A stretch of 64,000 nt of DNA from contig OY992836.1 in the NCBI GenBank assembly GCA_963921425.1, positions 7,455,825 through 7,519,824 of the forward strand, given 5' to 3'. Of the stretch, positions 47,001-59,151 are shown piece by piece. The notes under the pieces were generated by a model. That model was not told where the DNA came from, made no database searches, and saw only the letters and a program-made list of their open reading frames with translations. A program made the position numbers and the translations under genes. This DNA comes from Dryas octopetala (Eukaryota; Streptophyta; Magnoliopsida; Rosales; Rosaceae). Numbering within the stretch: the stretch's first letter is position 1; every line of letters starts with the position of its first letter.

Positions 47001-47959
47001 ATTGGAGGGAAAACTGAATAGACATTTCATTTCTTAAGTAAGAGAGGTTTATGAAAAGACTTTGGGCTGTTTGTCAAGACTTTTTGTTTCCCAAGAGGCT
47101 TCTAATAGGCTGACCAATCCCTTAGAACCTTTTTAATTGAGTGTTTAGTCTAAGTCTCTATGCTAAACAGTCCATTCACAATCAAAGGCTTCTATTTAAC
47201 CCTAGTCAATTAATTAAAAACCATCATGACCTTTTATTTAGTTTCTCTTTCCTCTTGGCAAAAAATACACACTAAGTCCAGCCCTAGTCATGACCTTCAT
47301 GCCATGCAATAGCCATCATTTTAATCTTTTGCCCAAGTAATCTAGGTTTCTAGCCCTAGTGGTCTAGATTGGTTAAAGAAAATAGAGTTTTAAAGTCAAC
47401 TTTGCAATCCTTGATATTTCTAGTTGTCAAATCCTATTTCTAAACAAATATATGTCATAAACACATATTTGTACAAGCAAGAGTGTGTGTGTGATCCGAA
47501 ATGATCATTTAAGTATTCAAACAATCAATAAAAATATGTTATTTAAAATAATTGCCTTAAAACAATTTTTGGATGAAATAAAACATACAAGCTCTTGGCA
47601 TTCCTTTGAAATTCGAAATTACCAAATTTGTGAATAAAGTCATGCTCATAATCCAATTATCCAAACATAAGCAATTAAGTCCAAGTGTTGTGCACAAGTG
47701 GTCATTTTAGTTAATTTAGGCAAGTATAAGTGTGCATATGCCTTAAATCCGAAATCACCATAAACATGTGAAAATGTACATATGGTTCAAGCAAGTGACA
47801 TAATTTTAAATAAAGCATTTAGATAAATGTAAATCCATAAACTTGTCAATGTGGAATAAATCTACATTTGTGTTCAAAGAAGTAACAATTAATTCTAACT
47901 AATTTCAATTAGCTTAGTAACACCCTTAACCCAAAATCAATAAAATTTGGAGTGTTACA
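44069..47959 (-). mobile_element. 3.9-kb solo LTR inside the copia 5' LTR (fossil)
   Basis: Ends TGTCACACCTC and GGAGTGTTACA; flanks AGCTG (44064-44068) and AGTTG (47960-47964), a 5-bp duplication with one mismatch. Removing it restores continuity with the 3' copia LTR (GGTAGCTGCACTTCC at 53950). No coding frames are present, so this is a single LTR left by LTR-LTR recombination. On the minus strand it starts TGTAACACTCC and ends GAGGTGTGACA, similar in style to the Tat-like LTR end at 14524. It is younger than the host copia element. Confidence 0.8.
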
Positions 47960-49719
47960 AGTTGCACTTCCTATATGTATTAGAGAAGTTTCACTCTCTG
48001 CTTATGATGAATATAGAATTACTTTTCTTCTTTGTGGATGTAGGCATTGGAACCACGTTAAATTAGTTCTCTCTTATTGTCTCTTTTTCTTCACATGGTA
48101 TCAGAGTAGGATTCTATGTAATCAAAGCTACTGAAACTTTAGGTTTACTTCTGGTATTTTATCTCAATGAGGGATGAACAAGAGAAAGCTTCAGCTGCTG
48201 CCTCTTCCATTTCTTTAGAGTCAAGAGCCTAATCCAAATCTACGACTCTGTTCGGTACTCCTAAACAGATTTAATTATATTCCTTGGTCAAGAGTTGTCA
48301 CCTTAGCTCTTGGAGGAAGATCCAAACTTGGTTTTATCAATGGAAAGACTCCTGCACCTGATCCTGACGACCCAAAGTTTAATGGTTGGCTTTGTAAGGA
48401 TCAATTGGTCATGTCTTGGATTTTAAATTCCTTGGAGCCTCAAGTTGCTGAGATTTTCAGTTATTCAGAATCTTCTCACCATCTATGGGAATCCATCAAA
48501 GAAATGTATGGACACCAGAATAATGCTGCTCGAATTTTTCAATTACAAAAGGATATCGCAAGCATTAGTCAAGAGGGAAAATCGTTTGTTTAGCATTTGG
48601 GAAAGCTGGAGAGCATGTGGAATGAACTTGCTCTTTATAAGCATCACACCATATACCAACATTCTCTTGAAAAAGGCAGAAGAGGATAAGATATTTCAGC
48701 TGCTAGCTAGCCTTGATCCAGAATATGAAGACTTTCGCAGTCACATCCTTATGAGTGTTGAACTACCAACATTTTCTAACGTTTACACCACAATTCAACG
48801 TGAAAAAATAAGAACGAAAGTCATGAATCCTCGAGCTAAATCCTTATCTCAAGTTCCTAAATCACATGCCTTTGTGGTTAATAAAAGGAAATCAGAAAAT
48901 AAGAATTTCAAAGGGAAGAAAAATAATCCAGTTACATGTGAGCATTATGGACAACCCTGTCACACCAAAGATAAATGTTGGATTCTTCATCCACATTTAA
49001 AACCAAAATTCGAGAAAGATAACAAGAATGCACAAGCAGCTGCTGCCACCCAAGTTATCTCCACTAGAGCTTCCACAGACTTTATTTCTTCAAACTCTTC
49101 TGCCTTAATCAGCCAACTTACTCAATTACTTTAGTAGCTTGGTACATTAGAAAATTCATCTCTTGAGCTTCATCTACCTCACTTGTCTCAGGTATTTTTC
49201 ATGCCTTTATGTCTGCTTTTCCTTTTAGCTCATTGTCAGATTTATAGGTTGTGGATTCCGGTGCAATAGACCACATGACAAACAATAAAAAATGTCTTCA
49301 AAAGTTAACTATACAGCTCTTTATGTTCCTTTCTTTCCTATTCAACTTTTATCTATAGGAAGATTAACGAACTCTTTAAACTGTGAAGCAATTTTCTCCC
49401 CTCATTCTGTGGTATTTCAGGATCGAATCACCAAGAAGAAGATTGGTGAAAGAGTCTATTCTAATGGCATGTATGTCTTAAATCAACCTCTGAACAAATC
49501 AAGAGTTTTCCAAGTCAGCTCCTCCAAAAAATGGTCTTTTGTGGCATCAACGTTTGGGTCATTCGTCAGACCAACTTCTATCATGCTTGCTTTCTTCTTT
49601 TGCTCATAATTCTAAAGATTGTTAAGTTTATCACTTATCTAAGCAAACTCGTCTGCCTTTTGTTCCATCATTGTCTAAGGTTGAAAAATCATTTGAATTT
49701 GTTCACTCAGATGTATGAG

Positions 49720-51277
49720 TAGGGGTCGGCAATGGGCCGGGCCGGGCTCGGGCTTGAATTATAGAAGCCCAATAGGGCTTTCGGGCCAAGCTGGGTCGGG
49801 CTTAGGCTTTAATACACAAGCCCAAGGCCCGCCCATCGGGCTTTGGCTTGCGAGCTTGAAGGGCCAGGCCGGGCTAGGCCCGAACAGGCGACCCAAATGG
49901 GCCCAAAGCCTATTTAGACACATATATATCTTCAAAAAAAAATATAGGATTTTTGGCTATGTTGTGATTTGAACATGAGACCTCACATAGCAAGTTTCAA
50001 CTCTCAATCAACTGAGCTGACTAGTTTATTTGTTAAGTTTGCGAATCATAACATATTTAATAGCTCTTTCGTTTGTTTACTTCAATAAATTATTAATATG
50101 CTTATTAAGTTATTATATAATACTATTATGTTAGTAATAGTGTAATACCATAAATAATAAACTTTTAAAATTATATACAACATTACAACAATAATAAAAT
50201 ATAAATGTACATATGTTTTATTATATATTTTATTACATATTTTTATAAACAAACGATGCAATTGTGTTGTCAACAATCCAAACCGTTCAAATTTTAGTTC
50301 ATCACTCAAAGATAATTCGTGCAAAAAATTAGCTCAATCGGAGATGTAAAAGTGACATAATGGTGGTCGAATTAATGAACGATCGTGGTTTTTCTAATGA
50401 TGATCGAATGGGTAGATGAATTTCGATTTAGCCGATTTTTTGTATGGATGATCTTTGACTATGAAAATGAACTGCTTAGATTGTTAAAATCACGTTGTGT
50501 TCTTCATAATTATGGAAACAAAAAGGTTTCAACGGGAAAGTTATTAGAATTATACTCTTTAAGTGTATTTATATGTAGAAGCTCACATATCGATCGTGTT
50601 TTCAACGATCCGAACCGTTCAAGTTTTAGTTCCCTACACAAAGAGAATTCTTGCAAAAAATTAGCTTAATCGAAGATGTAAAAGTAACGTAACAGTGGTC
50701 GAATTAATGAACGATCGTGGTTTTTCTAATGATAATCGAATGGGTAGATGAATTCCGATTTAGTCGATTTTTTGTAAAGATGATCTTTGACTATGAAAAT
50801 AGAAAATGAACGGTTCAGATTGTTGAATTAATGAATTGACGATCGTGGTTTAATAACTTTAATTATAAAAGTTGTATACACACATATACATTTATGTTTA
50901 TTATACTTGTAATGTTGTATATAATTTTAAAAGTTTATTACTTTATTATTTATGGTATTACATAGTTTACACTATTAGTATTTACTAACATTACAGTATT
51001 ATATAATAACTTAATAAGCATATTAATAATTTATTATGGTAAACAAACGAAAAACCTATTAAATATGTTATGATTCCCAAATTGGGCTTTGGGTCGGGCT
51101 TTGGGAGGGCCAAAACGGGCCGGGCTTCGGTTGGCCCATGGGCTTCAAGGGGATGGCCCAAGCCCAACCCAAGAGACTTTCGGGCCGGGCCGAGCTGGCC
51201 CAAATTTCGGGCCAAATCGGGCTTCGGGCCTAATGGGCCGGGTGGACTTCGGGCCTTGGGCTTTTTGGTGAGGCCTA
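49720..51277. mobile_element. hAT-like foldback element with GC-rich arms
   Basis: Flanked by the exact 8-bp duplication TGTATGAG (49712-49719, 51278-51285), the length typical of hAT. It begins TAGGGGTCGGCAATGGGCC and ends AGGCCTA. The outer arms are very rich in GGGCC/GGGCTT motifs. The inner arms (about 50035-50220 and 50870-51060) are AT-rich and complementary. Between them a ~350-bp unit (GATCGTGGTTTTTCTAATGA, at about 50382 and 50714) is tandemly repeated. Non-coding. The left arm has an extra ~120 bp holding a tRNA-like module. It splits the copia integrase region. Confidence 0.82.
49957..50027 (-). ncRNA. tRNA-like Pol III promoter module in the hAT-like element
   Basis: On the minus strand CAGCTCAGTTGATTGAGAG (from 50019) fits the tRNA A-box/D-arm pattern (RGCTCAGTTGG..GAGC), and ATGTTCAAATCAC (about 49975-49963) fits the B box GTTCRANNC. 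The right arm of the foldback lacks this stretch, so it is an insert of about 120 bp. Most likely a tRNA-derived relic (SINE head or pseudo-tRNA). Confidence 0.4.
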
Positions 51278-53808
51278 TGTATGAGTCCAACTCCTTTAGA
51301 ATCCTATGATGGTTTTAAATATTTTGTTACATTTGTTGATGATTTCTCGCGTTTTACATGGTTGTACTTGTTGAAATCAAAAAGTGAAGTTGTTCCTTGT
51401 TTCAAAGATTTCCACAGATGATTTTGAACCAATTCAATTCTCAAATCAAAGTACTTCGTTCTGATAATGGTACAGAGTTTATGATAAGTTCTCATTCTAA
51501 TTTCTTGAATGACCGTGGCATCATACATCAAACAAGTTGTGTCGGTACCCCTCAACAAAATGGAGTTGCAGAGAGAAAGAATCGTGATCTTCTTGAAAAA
51601 ACCAAATCTCTCATGTTTCAAATGAATGTTCCGAAAAAGTTCTGGTCTCATGGAGTTCTTACTGCAACATATCTGATAAATAGACTTTCCAGTCGTGTTC
51701 TTGGGTTCAAATCACCCCTTGAGATCATTAAAAAACGAAGGATTGAACTCTCTCATTTGCGGGTGTTTGGATGTTTATGTTTTATTCATGTTCAATCTAC
51801 ACATCGAGATAAACTTGATCCACGAGCTGTAAGGTGTGTATTCCTTGGATACTCTTCAACACAAAAGGGGTATAAGTGCTACGATCCAAAAACAAGAAGA
51901 ATGTTTATCTCTCGGGATGTTCATTTTGTTGAATCATAAGCTTTCTTTGAGAAACAATCTCAAGTTGAACTTCAGGGGGAGTACTTTTTTAATCAAGTTT
52001 CTTTCTAATTGTGGAAACAAGTGCCACATCTTTTAGTTCATCAAGAGTCAATCACAATGAAGTTACTGCAGAAAATCCTTCTTTGAAGGGTTCACAAGGA
52101 GTTCATAATGATGACAAATCCAGCAGAAATGTCGAGAATTCTTCCTCCATCATTGATTACAAATTGTCTTTCATTGATGCACCTCAAATATCATGCAGAG
52201 AAAGGTATCAGCCAGCTAAACTTAAAGACTATGTCACTTATTATACTTCTAGATATCCAATTCAAAATTATATATCCTATGACAAAGTATCTTGTTCACA
52301 TTCTGCCTTTTTAAGTAGCATCTCAAAAATATCAGAACCATCATGTTTTCAAGAAGTCAACTCTTAATCAATTTGGAGGAATGCCATGAAGGAAGAGCTG
52401 CAAGCTCTTGATGAAAATCAAACTTGGACAATTGTCAAATTGCCAAAAGGAAAGAAACCAGTTGGTTGTAGATGAGTTTACAAAACCAAATTCAAAAGTG
52501 ATGGCTTAATAGAAAGGCATAAAGCAATGTTAGTGGCCAAAGGATTTACTCAGGCCTATGGGGTTGATTACAAAGAAACGTTTGCTCCAATTGCAAAGAT
52601 GAACACAATTTGAGTTCTTTTGTCTATTGAGGTAAATTATGATTGGCCATTATACCAAATGGATGTCAAAAATGCTTTCTTGCATGGAGATTTAGAAGAA
52701 GAAGTCTACATGAGCTGACATCCGAGACATCCTCAAGAAAATCAAGAAGGCATGGTCTGCAAATTAAACAAAGCCCTTTTATGGCCTCAAACAATCTCCA
52801 AGGACATAGCATGCAAAACTCAGCTCAGTCCTAGAAAGATGATTCCTCTTTGTTTGTTAAAGATGGATCATTTGGAAAACTTGTTGTCCTAATATATGTT
52901 GATGATATCATCATCAAAGGGAGTAACACAGATGAAATCAGTAAGCTAAAGTCTTTTCTCTCTAAAAGTTAAGGATTTGGGCAAATTGAAATATTTTCTG
53001 GGAATAGAGATTGCCTCTTCAAAAAGGGGATTATGGCTCAATCAAAGGAAGTATGTGCTAGACTTTCTTCAAGAAACAAGAATGCTTGGTGCCAAACTTG
53101 TTGGTAATCCAGTTAGTAGCAAGTGTAAACTTGGCTTGGATGGTGAGTGACTATCAGATGTTGGTCACTATCAAAGGCTAGTTGGGAGGTTTAACTAACT
53201 CACTATCATTCGTCCAGATATCACTTATGCTATTGGCCTAGTGAGTCAATTTATGCATGCTCCAAGGTCTAGTCATTTAACAGCAGTAAAAAAAATTCTA
53301 CGGTATTTGAAAGGCTCTTTGGGTCGAGGTATTTTAATGAAAAAGAATTGCCATAACCTGATTGTTGGATATAGTGATGCTGATTGGGAAAGAAGTCAAA
53401 TTGATAGAAAATCAACCACTGGATATTGTACATTTGTTGGAGGAAATTTAGTCACTTGGAAGATTAAGAAACAGAATGTAGTTGCTCGATCAAGTGCTAA
53501 AGTGGAGTATAGGGCAATGGCTTCTAAAACCAGTGAGTTGATTTGGTTGCAATTTTTGATTAAAGACTTGGGATTTAGCACTTCACAACCCATGGATTTA
53601 TTCTGTGTTCCATGAAAGGACCAAGCATATTGAAGTCGACTGCCACTTTGTTCGCGAAAAATTCAATCCAATATCATTCAAATTGTATTTGTTAGAAGTG
53701 GTAAGCAGCTAGCTGACATCTTCACCAAAGGCATGACCTCAATCCAATTTCAAGGCATCTTGTCCAAGCTTGGCTCCATTAACATTCTCGCCTAAGCTTG
53801 AGGGGGAA

Positions 53809-54081
53809 TGTTGGAATAACTAAAGAATAATTAGCGTCCCAAGTGTATTTACTGCTAGGTAGTTGGCTGATTGGGGTAATTTGTCTTGGGTAGTTCATAA
53901 GGCTTTCTTGGTACCAGATGTTAGCATTTATTTGTTAGTTGGCCGGTAGCTGCACTTCCTATATGTATTAGAGAAGTTTCATTCTTTGCTTATGATGAAT
54001 AGAGAATTACTTTTCTTCTCTGTGGATGTAGGCATTTGAACCACGTTAAATTAGTTCTCTCTTCTTGTCTCTTTTTCTTCA
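53809..54081 (+). repeat. 3' LTR of the older copia element
   Basis: 273 bp starting TGTTGGAATAAC directly after the purine tract and ending TTTTTCTTCA. It matches 43936-44068 joined with 47965-48093. Confidence 0.9.
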
Positions 54082-55753
54082 TAGACTTTCAAGGTAATTC
54101 AATTCTTCACCAATCATAAACTCATCTTCTCTTCTCTAAACATCAATCTCTCTCCTCCTCATTCAGCTGCAAGTTCACATAGAATATCCAATTCTCTTTC
54201 ACCCAACATAGAAATGACGCATCCAAACAAAAATAGAAAGCTAAGAAAAAGCTTACTCACTTGCTCAACTCTCACTCTTGCATTTGAATCATTTGGCCAA
54301 AATAGGGGTGGGCATCCGATCTGTTGTAGAGGCCAGCAACCTTGCCAACCTCCAAATCGATGGATGCTAAGAGAGAAGAAAAAGAGAAATGGTGAGAGGA
54401 GAGAGAAGGAAGGAGAAAGAGGGAGAGAGAAAGGAGGTCAGCAACAAATAGGCTTGCAATCAGAAAATGAGTGGCTAGTTTGATTTTTTATTTTTTATTT
54501 TTTGTGTAATGAAGGTGTTTTAATAAATTTAAGGGTGTATAATGACTAATGAGAAATTACATAAATTGAAAAGAAAAACATATAATGATTCTAAAGTCCA
54601 CTTTTGGACTCTTAATGATAACTAAACTCACCTAAAATGTTGCAATGTCAAATAGGTCCATTTTGTGACAAATAAGCTCACGTTTTAAATTTCTTTCGTG
54701 TTTTTTTGCGCCAAAAGCTCAGTGAGGTTTTTTTTTTTTTTTGAAAACTAGACAAATTGACACTGTCTAACAGTGGCAATTAATGAGTCATTTTTATGCT
54801 ATAACACAGGTGGATGTGACTTTATAAGCTTGAATTGTGTGTTTTATATTGATTTCATTAGTTTTTAACATGTTTATGTAAGAAAAGGCATAACGTATAT
54901 CAAGAAGTATCAATATCATTTTTATGCAGCTTTAAATAATAATTATTACCGTCTGACATTGGCAATTTCTGAGCACTCGGTGTGTTTCTGTCGCGTGCAT
55001 TTCATTAAAATGGACCAGGTTGGAATTTTTTTGTAGTAAGTGGGCTGCCTTTTTTTGTGAATCGGATTTTTAAAAAGAACTCTAAGAAAAATAAGTGTGA
55101 AGTGAAAAAAGGATGTATAGAGAAAAAATGGTGTGCATATAGCAACCCTCAAGAGAAAATATAAAAGGAGTGCATGATTACTTTATAAGAGTGGAAATAG
55201 CACCTTCCATAATAAAATATCTTTTTCCCCTCCAAATTTCCAAGAAATAAGAAACACTCCTATGAGTCTACGACATGAGTATTGCATTTTTAGGAAAAAA
55301 GAGAAGGGAAAAGGCATCAAGCATGTACAGTACATAAAGACGATGCGTCGTCGTTTTGTTAACTGTCCGCTCAGATTCTCTGATTAAAAAGTATCATTGC
55401 ACAGCTAAGCGAAAGTAAAAGCCAGACAAAAGACATAATAACAACGTAAGAAAAGCGTGTCATGGTTTTTCAGTCCAAAAGAAAAAAGCGTGTCATGCGA
55501 GTAGCATTTCTGTAATTACCCAAAAAGAAGAGGGCTATTATCGTAAATTAAATTGCGTATATACTTCCAACTTGTCTGTCCTGCTGTCCCGGTGCTGTAA
55601 GTTTGATACGAACACAACTCAAACACACCACTTTCCTTCCCTCTCACCAAAGCTCTCAAAGTCAAAACCTTTTCTCTTGCATTTATTTATTTATTTTTTA
55701 CAACAATCAAGGCTTACAAGTTTCTTTGAGGATCTGAGGCCAGTCTTTATCTC
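54082..55753. other. Spacer, then 5' region of the NOI gene
   Basis: No gene was seen to about 55500. A purine-rich GA stretch lies at 54363-54440, and AGGGGTGGGCATCC at 54304 may be an isolated hAT end. The last 200 bp are pyrimidine-rich leader (ACACACCACTTTCCTTCCCTC) leading to the ATG at 55754. A TATA-like ATATAC occurs near 55560. Confidence 0.4.
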
Positions 55754-57355
55754 ATGGAGGATCGAAAGGAGGTGATTCTCTCTTTCTCTTTGTATTGGGT
55801 TGTGGTTGTTTTGTTGTTTGGTTGCTGGGAAAGCTGAGAAAAATTAAGGAAATAAAGGTGTGTGTGTTCTGTTGTGTATTTGTGTTGTTTTGGTTGCAAA
55901 AGGAGAAAGAAAGAAACCCAAGTGAGCAGCTTTCTTGAATTATGTAAATAGCTCTGTTGGACTCACTACTCAGGAACAAGTGTGGATTTCATATTCTTTT
56001 TGTACAGAGTATCATTTGTTTTCCTGCGTTTTCTGGGCAACCAAACGGAGCACAAACTGGGTTTTGGACTTTCTTTTTTGTGGTGTGAACACTGTTTATT
56101 ATGTTGATTAGCTTGAAATTTCTGAGAATTTTAGATCTTGACGTGGTTTTATTATTCCATTTTCCTTATTCTTATTGCTCTTAAGTTTGGTATGAAAAGC
56201 TACAGTTGTTTTGGTTTGAGTTTGGACCTTTGTTGAAACTTGAAACATTCATGGAAGTAATGGTTCACGTTTTCAAGGCTCAGAAACAGTCAAAGTTTTC
56301 TCCTTTTTTATATAATTGGACGGGTTTTAATTTCAATGGTTGTCGCAATCAGCTTAAGCCCTTTTTGATATAATTGAACAACATAATTTGACAATGTTTA
56401 AAGATTAACGAATGTTATTAGAACTGAAAGTCAGGGATTTTGTTTTCAAAGTTCGAATCTATAAACTGGCCATACCAATCAAGGTACTTTCTTTAGTCTT
56501 TGCCACATGAGCCAAAGTCCTAGAACTTTGTTTCTTGGCTGTGTTGGACTTCCACAACAGAGATGTGCAATTATTTATTACAGGAACTTCAATAAATTTG
56601 AATGAGCGGTTGGAAGATTAAAATGACTATTTAATGAGTGTTCATTTCATGGCTCTTATTATAACTTTGCTTTGAACCTACATACTATTTAAACCTTTTT
56701 CACCTGAGTCCATGTGGGTTTCTATATATTGATTGAGTGTTTATTTCATTCATGTTTTCTTAACCAACACAGACTTGGCTTTGTGGCTTTTGAAGTTACT
56801 AATTGGTCCTTTGGAATAGGTTGTGACTTCAATTATTGTTAGTAATGTACTAATGTTAGATAGATTATACTCACAGAAGTAAATGTGGTATGAATAGTTT
56901 TATTCTATCTTAAATGTTTAAAGCTCATTGAAAATTGAAGAAGCATATTGTAATTTGGAATGTTGATTCTTTTAATGTAGTCAATTGCAATTATTTATTC
57001 TAATTACCTTTTTTTTTTTAATGCAGAAAAATGCCCCATGGTTATCAGTGCCCCAATTTGGGGACTGGGATCAGAAGGGCCAAGTGCCAGACTACTCCCT
57101 TGATTTCTCAAAAATAAGGGAAATGAGGAAGCAAAACAAGAGAGATGTGTCCAGAGCAAGTCTTGGAAATGAAGAGGAGCTCATTGCCTCAAACACTGCT
57201 AATGTGGATGCTGCCCACAATGACCACCACCACCCTCATTACCATCAGAGCCCCCACTCCCCAACTGTAAGATTCCTTGCCTTTCTTTGCAGTGCTAGTT
57301 TGATGTGATAAGAAGAATACAACTATACAAGTAGTAGTTGGTCTAGTTATAAATT

Positions 57356-57417
<62 letters not shown>

Positions 57418-59151
57418 CTTCCGTTTGAAAATAAATAAATGGAGAGAGAGAGAGTAGCTTTATGAACAATATTTATGATGTTGGCATGCATGTGGTGCAC
57501 TGGTAGGATGGTGGGGAATACCCTTAATTAAACCTGCGGAGTCCACAATGTAGGTGAGTGGGTAGCAAGTAGCAACTATCTAACATATTATAATTTTTTT
57601 TTTTTGTATTTGGTAAGCAAGTTAAGGGACACTGCATGGACTTGTATTGGGATAGCTTTTGATAGAATCCAATCAACGTAATTGTGACAGTGGGTTACAA
57701 GTAGCTTGACTGTTGATTCAATCTGTTTTTATGAAGAAACATTTACTTTGTGGTTATAAGATTTAAGAAGAAGCATGAAAGACCTGATTTGGTCAAAGGT
57801 TTTTATCCATTTATTACCAAATATGTGGGTCACTTTTATGACTATTTTTTCAATTGAATATAGCCTTTGTGCTAAGCATGTTTTGCTATCATTTATGATT
57901 TCATTGTCACTTCAAAAATAATTTATCAAAATTCATCCAAAACTTCATGCTCAAAAGATTATTTGATTTTTCTATAAAGCCAATGAGGATTACTTGGAAA
58001 AGGTTTTTCTTCATTTTTTTTTTCTGGGGGTTCTAATACAGTGTAGATATCATCTAAGATTATGGACCAGCTAGGTCTATTGACCAAATCCCATCATAAA
58101 AAATGAAAAATGTCTTTTTGGGTTTGATATAGTCACTTGGGACAAAATTTTAATATCCAGGAAATTGCTGCGAGAAACCCATTATGGTGGGCATCATAGA
58201 GCTGTGCTCAGTGCTCAATGTTTATTGAAAGAAGCATCAAATTTGCATACAGAAATAGTTTGGAATGTTCCTGTGTATATATATTAAGGTTAATTACTCA
58301 AGTCTATAAGTGGTTGCACATGCTTGAGATGTTCTAGGCCAAAAAATAATAGGTCAATGAGTCATTGACGGTCCGTAGAATGTACAGTTCAATTAAAGAA
58401 AGAGAAAAGAAAGATATTCTCTGTGTGTGTGTGTGTTAGTATAAGAATTTAATGAGTGATCCTAGATATCACCACGCAAGTCCAAGTGGTGCACATGCAC
58501 CGGCTGTTTTAGGCCATAAAATATAATATAGGCTGATAATGGTGTAGATTTTGTATTCTTCTGCCAATTAAAGGAGATATTTATTTTTGGGGAAATACTA
58601 ATATAATGTTTCTGTTCCTTTTTATAATCCTAATGGAACCTTTCTTCTGGCACCCATGTAGATAACAGTTTGACTGTCCCTATCCATGTCACTTTAGATC
58701 ATTTTTCTAAACAATAGGGATAAAGTCATATTAGTTATTGTGATAATTATGGTAAACTTTATAGGCCCTAGTTTTCTCACTTCTTGAAATGTGCTAGTGA
58801 TCTTAAGCATAAAATAGAAGATATTATCTAAATTTCCTTATGATGGTAAATCTCAAACGTGATTATAAATTGGAGAAAAAAATTTGTATGTCGATGCAAT
58901 GTGTCGGGCTCTCATTGAAAAAGAATGAGACTCGCAAATAGTAGCAGGTTTAATACAGACTATTTCGAGAACCTGACACAATGCGCTCGACATATAGTTC
59001 CTTTTTCACACCACACAAACAGCTTATTGTTGAAAAATTCATTTTTTGATTTGGCCATACTATATTTTTCCTTATATTAATTAATTTGTTTTTGGAAAAA
59101 CAGACTCGACGGAGCATTTTCAGCTACTTCAACTGTTGTGTGAAAGCCTGA
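55754..59151 (+). CDS. NOI/RIN4-like small membrane-associated protein, three exons
   Basis: Exons 55754-55771 (MEDRKE), 57027-57266 and 59104-59151 join in phase 0 to give 101 aa. The NOI core is VPQFGDWDQKGQVPDYSLDFSK (about residues 14-35, quoted in part), which matches the N-terminal NOI pattern of RPM1-interacting protein 4. A His-rich stretch (HNDHHHPHYHQ) follows. The end is FSYFNCCVKA, where paired Cys are likely acylated for plasma-membrane attachment, as in other NOI proteins. NOI family members are targets of bacterial effectors: the PxFGxW motif is the AvrRpt2 cleavage consensus. The tiny first exon followed by a long intron is usual for the family. Intron 2 carries a GA microsatellite and a foldback. 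A homologue of the single-NOI class rather than full RIN4, which has two NOI domains and about 210 aa. Confidence 0.88.
57358..57415. repeat. (GA)n microsatellite in NOI intron 2
   Basis: About 28 uninterrupted GA units shortly after the exon 2 donor. Confidence 0.95.
58871..59012. repeat. Small foldback (hairpin-forming) sequence in NOI intron 2
   Basis: The left arm (GTATGTCGATGCAATGTGTC) and the complement of the right arm (ATATGTCGAGCGCATTGTGTC) pair imperfectly over about 45-50 bp around a ~45-bp loop. It lies some 90 bp before the exon 3 acceptor. It may be a short MITE or a hairpin RNA source. No flanking duplication is evident. Confidence 0.55.

Larger units (their letters stand above)
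43936..54081 (+). mobile_element. Ty1-copia element, older, decayed, with nested insertions (fossil)
   Basis: LTRs start TGTTGGAATAAC and end TTTTTCTTCA. The 5' LTR is 43936-44068 plus 47965-48093, split by a solo LTR. The 3' LTR is 53809-54081. They differ at about 13 of 262 compared sites plus an 11-bp indel, around 5%, or roughly 2 million years at 1.3e-8 per site per year (assumed). Primer site TGGTATCAGAG at 48096; polypurine tract GAGGGGGAA before the 3' LTR. Parts on the plus strand: gag with a zinc-knuckle-like motif (about 48.2-49.1 kb), protease/integrase (about 49.2-52 kb, split by a hAT-like element at 49720-51277), reverse transcriptase (about 52.4-53.2 kb), RNase H (about 53.2-53.75 kb). 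Broken by many lesions. No clear target duplication was found (AAAGA versus TAGAC). Confidence 0.9.
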
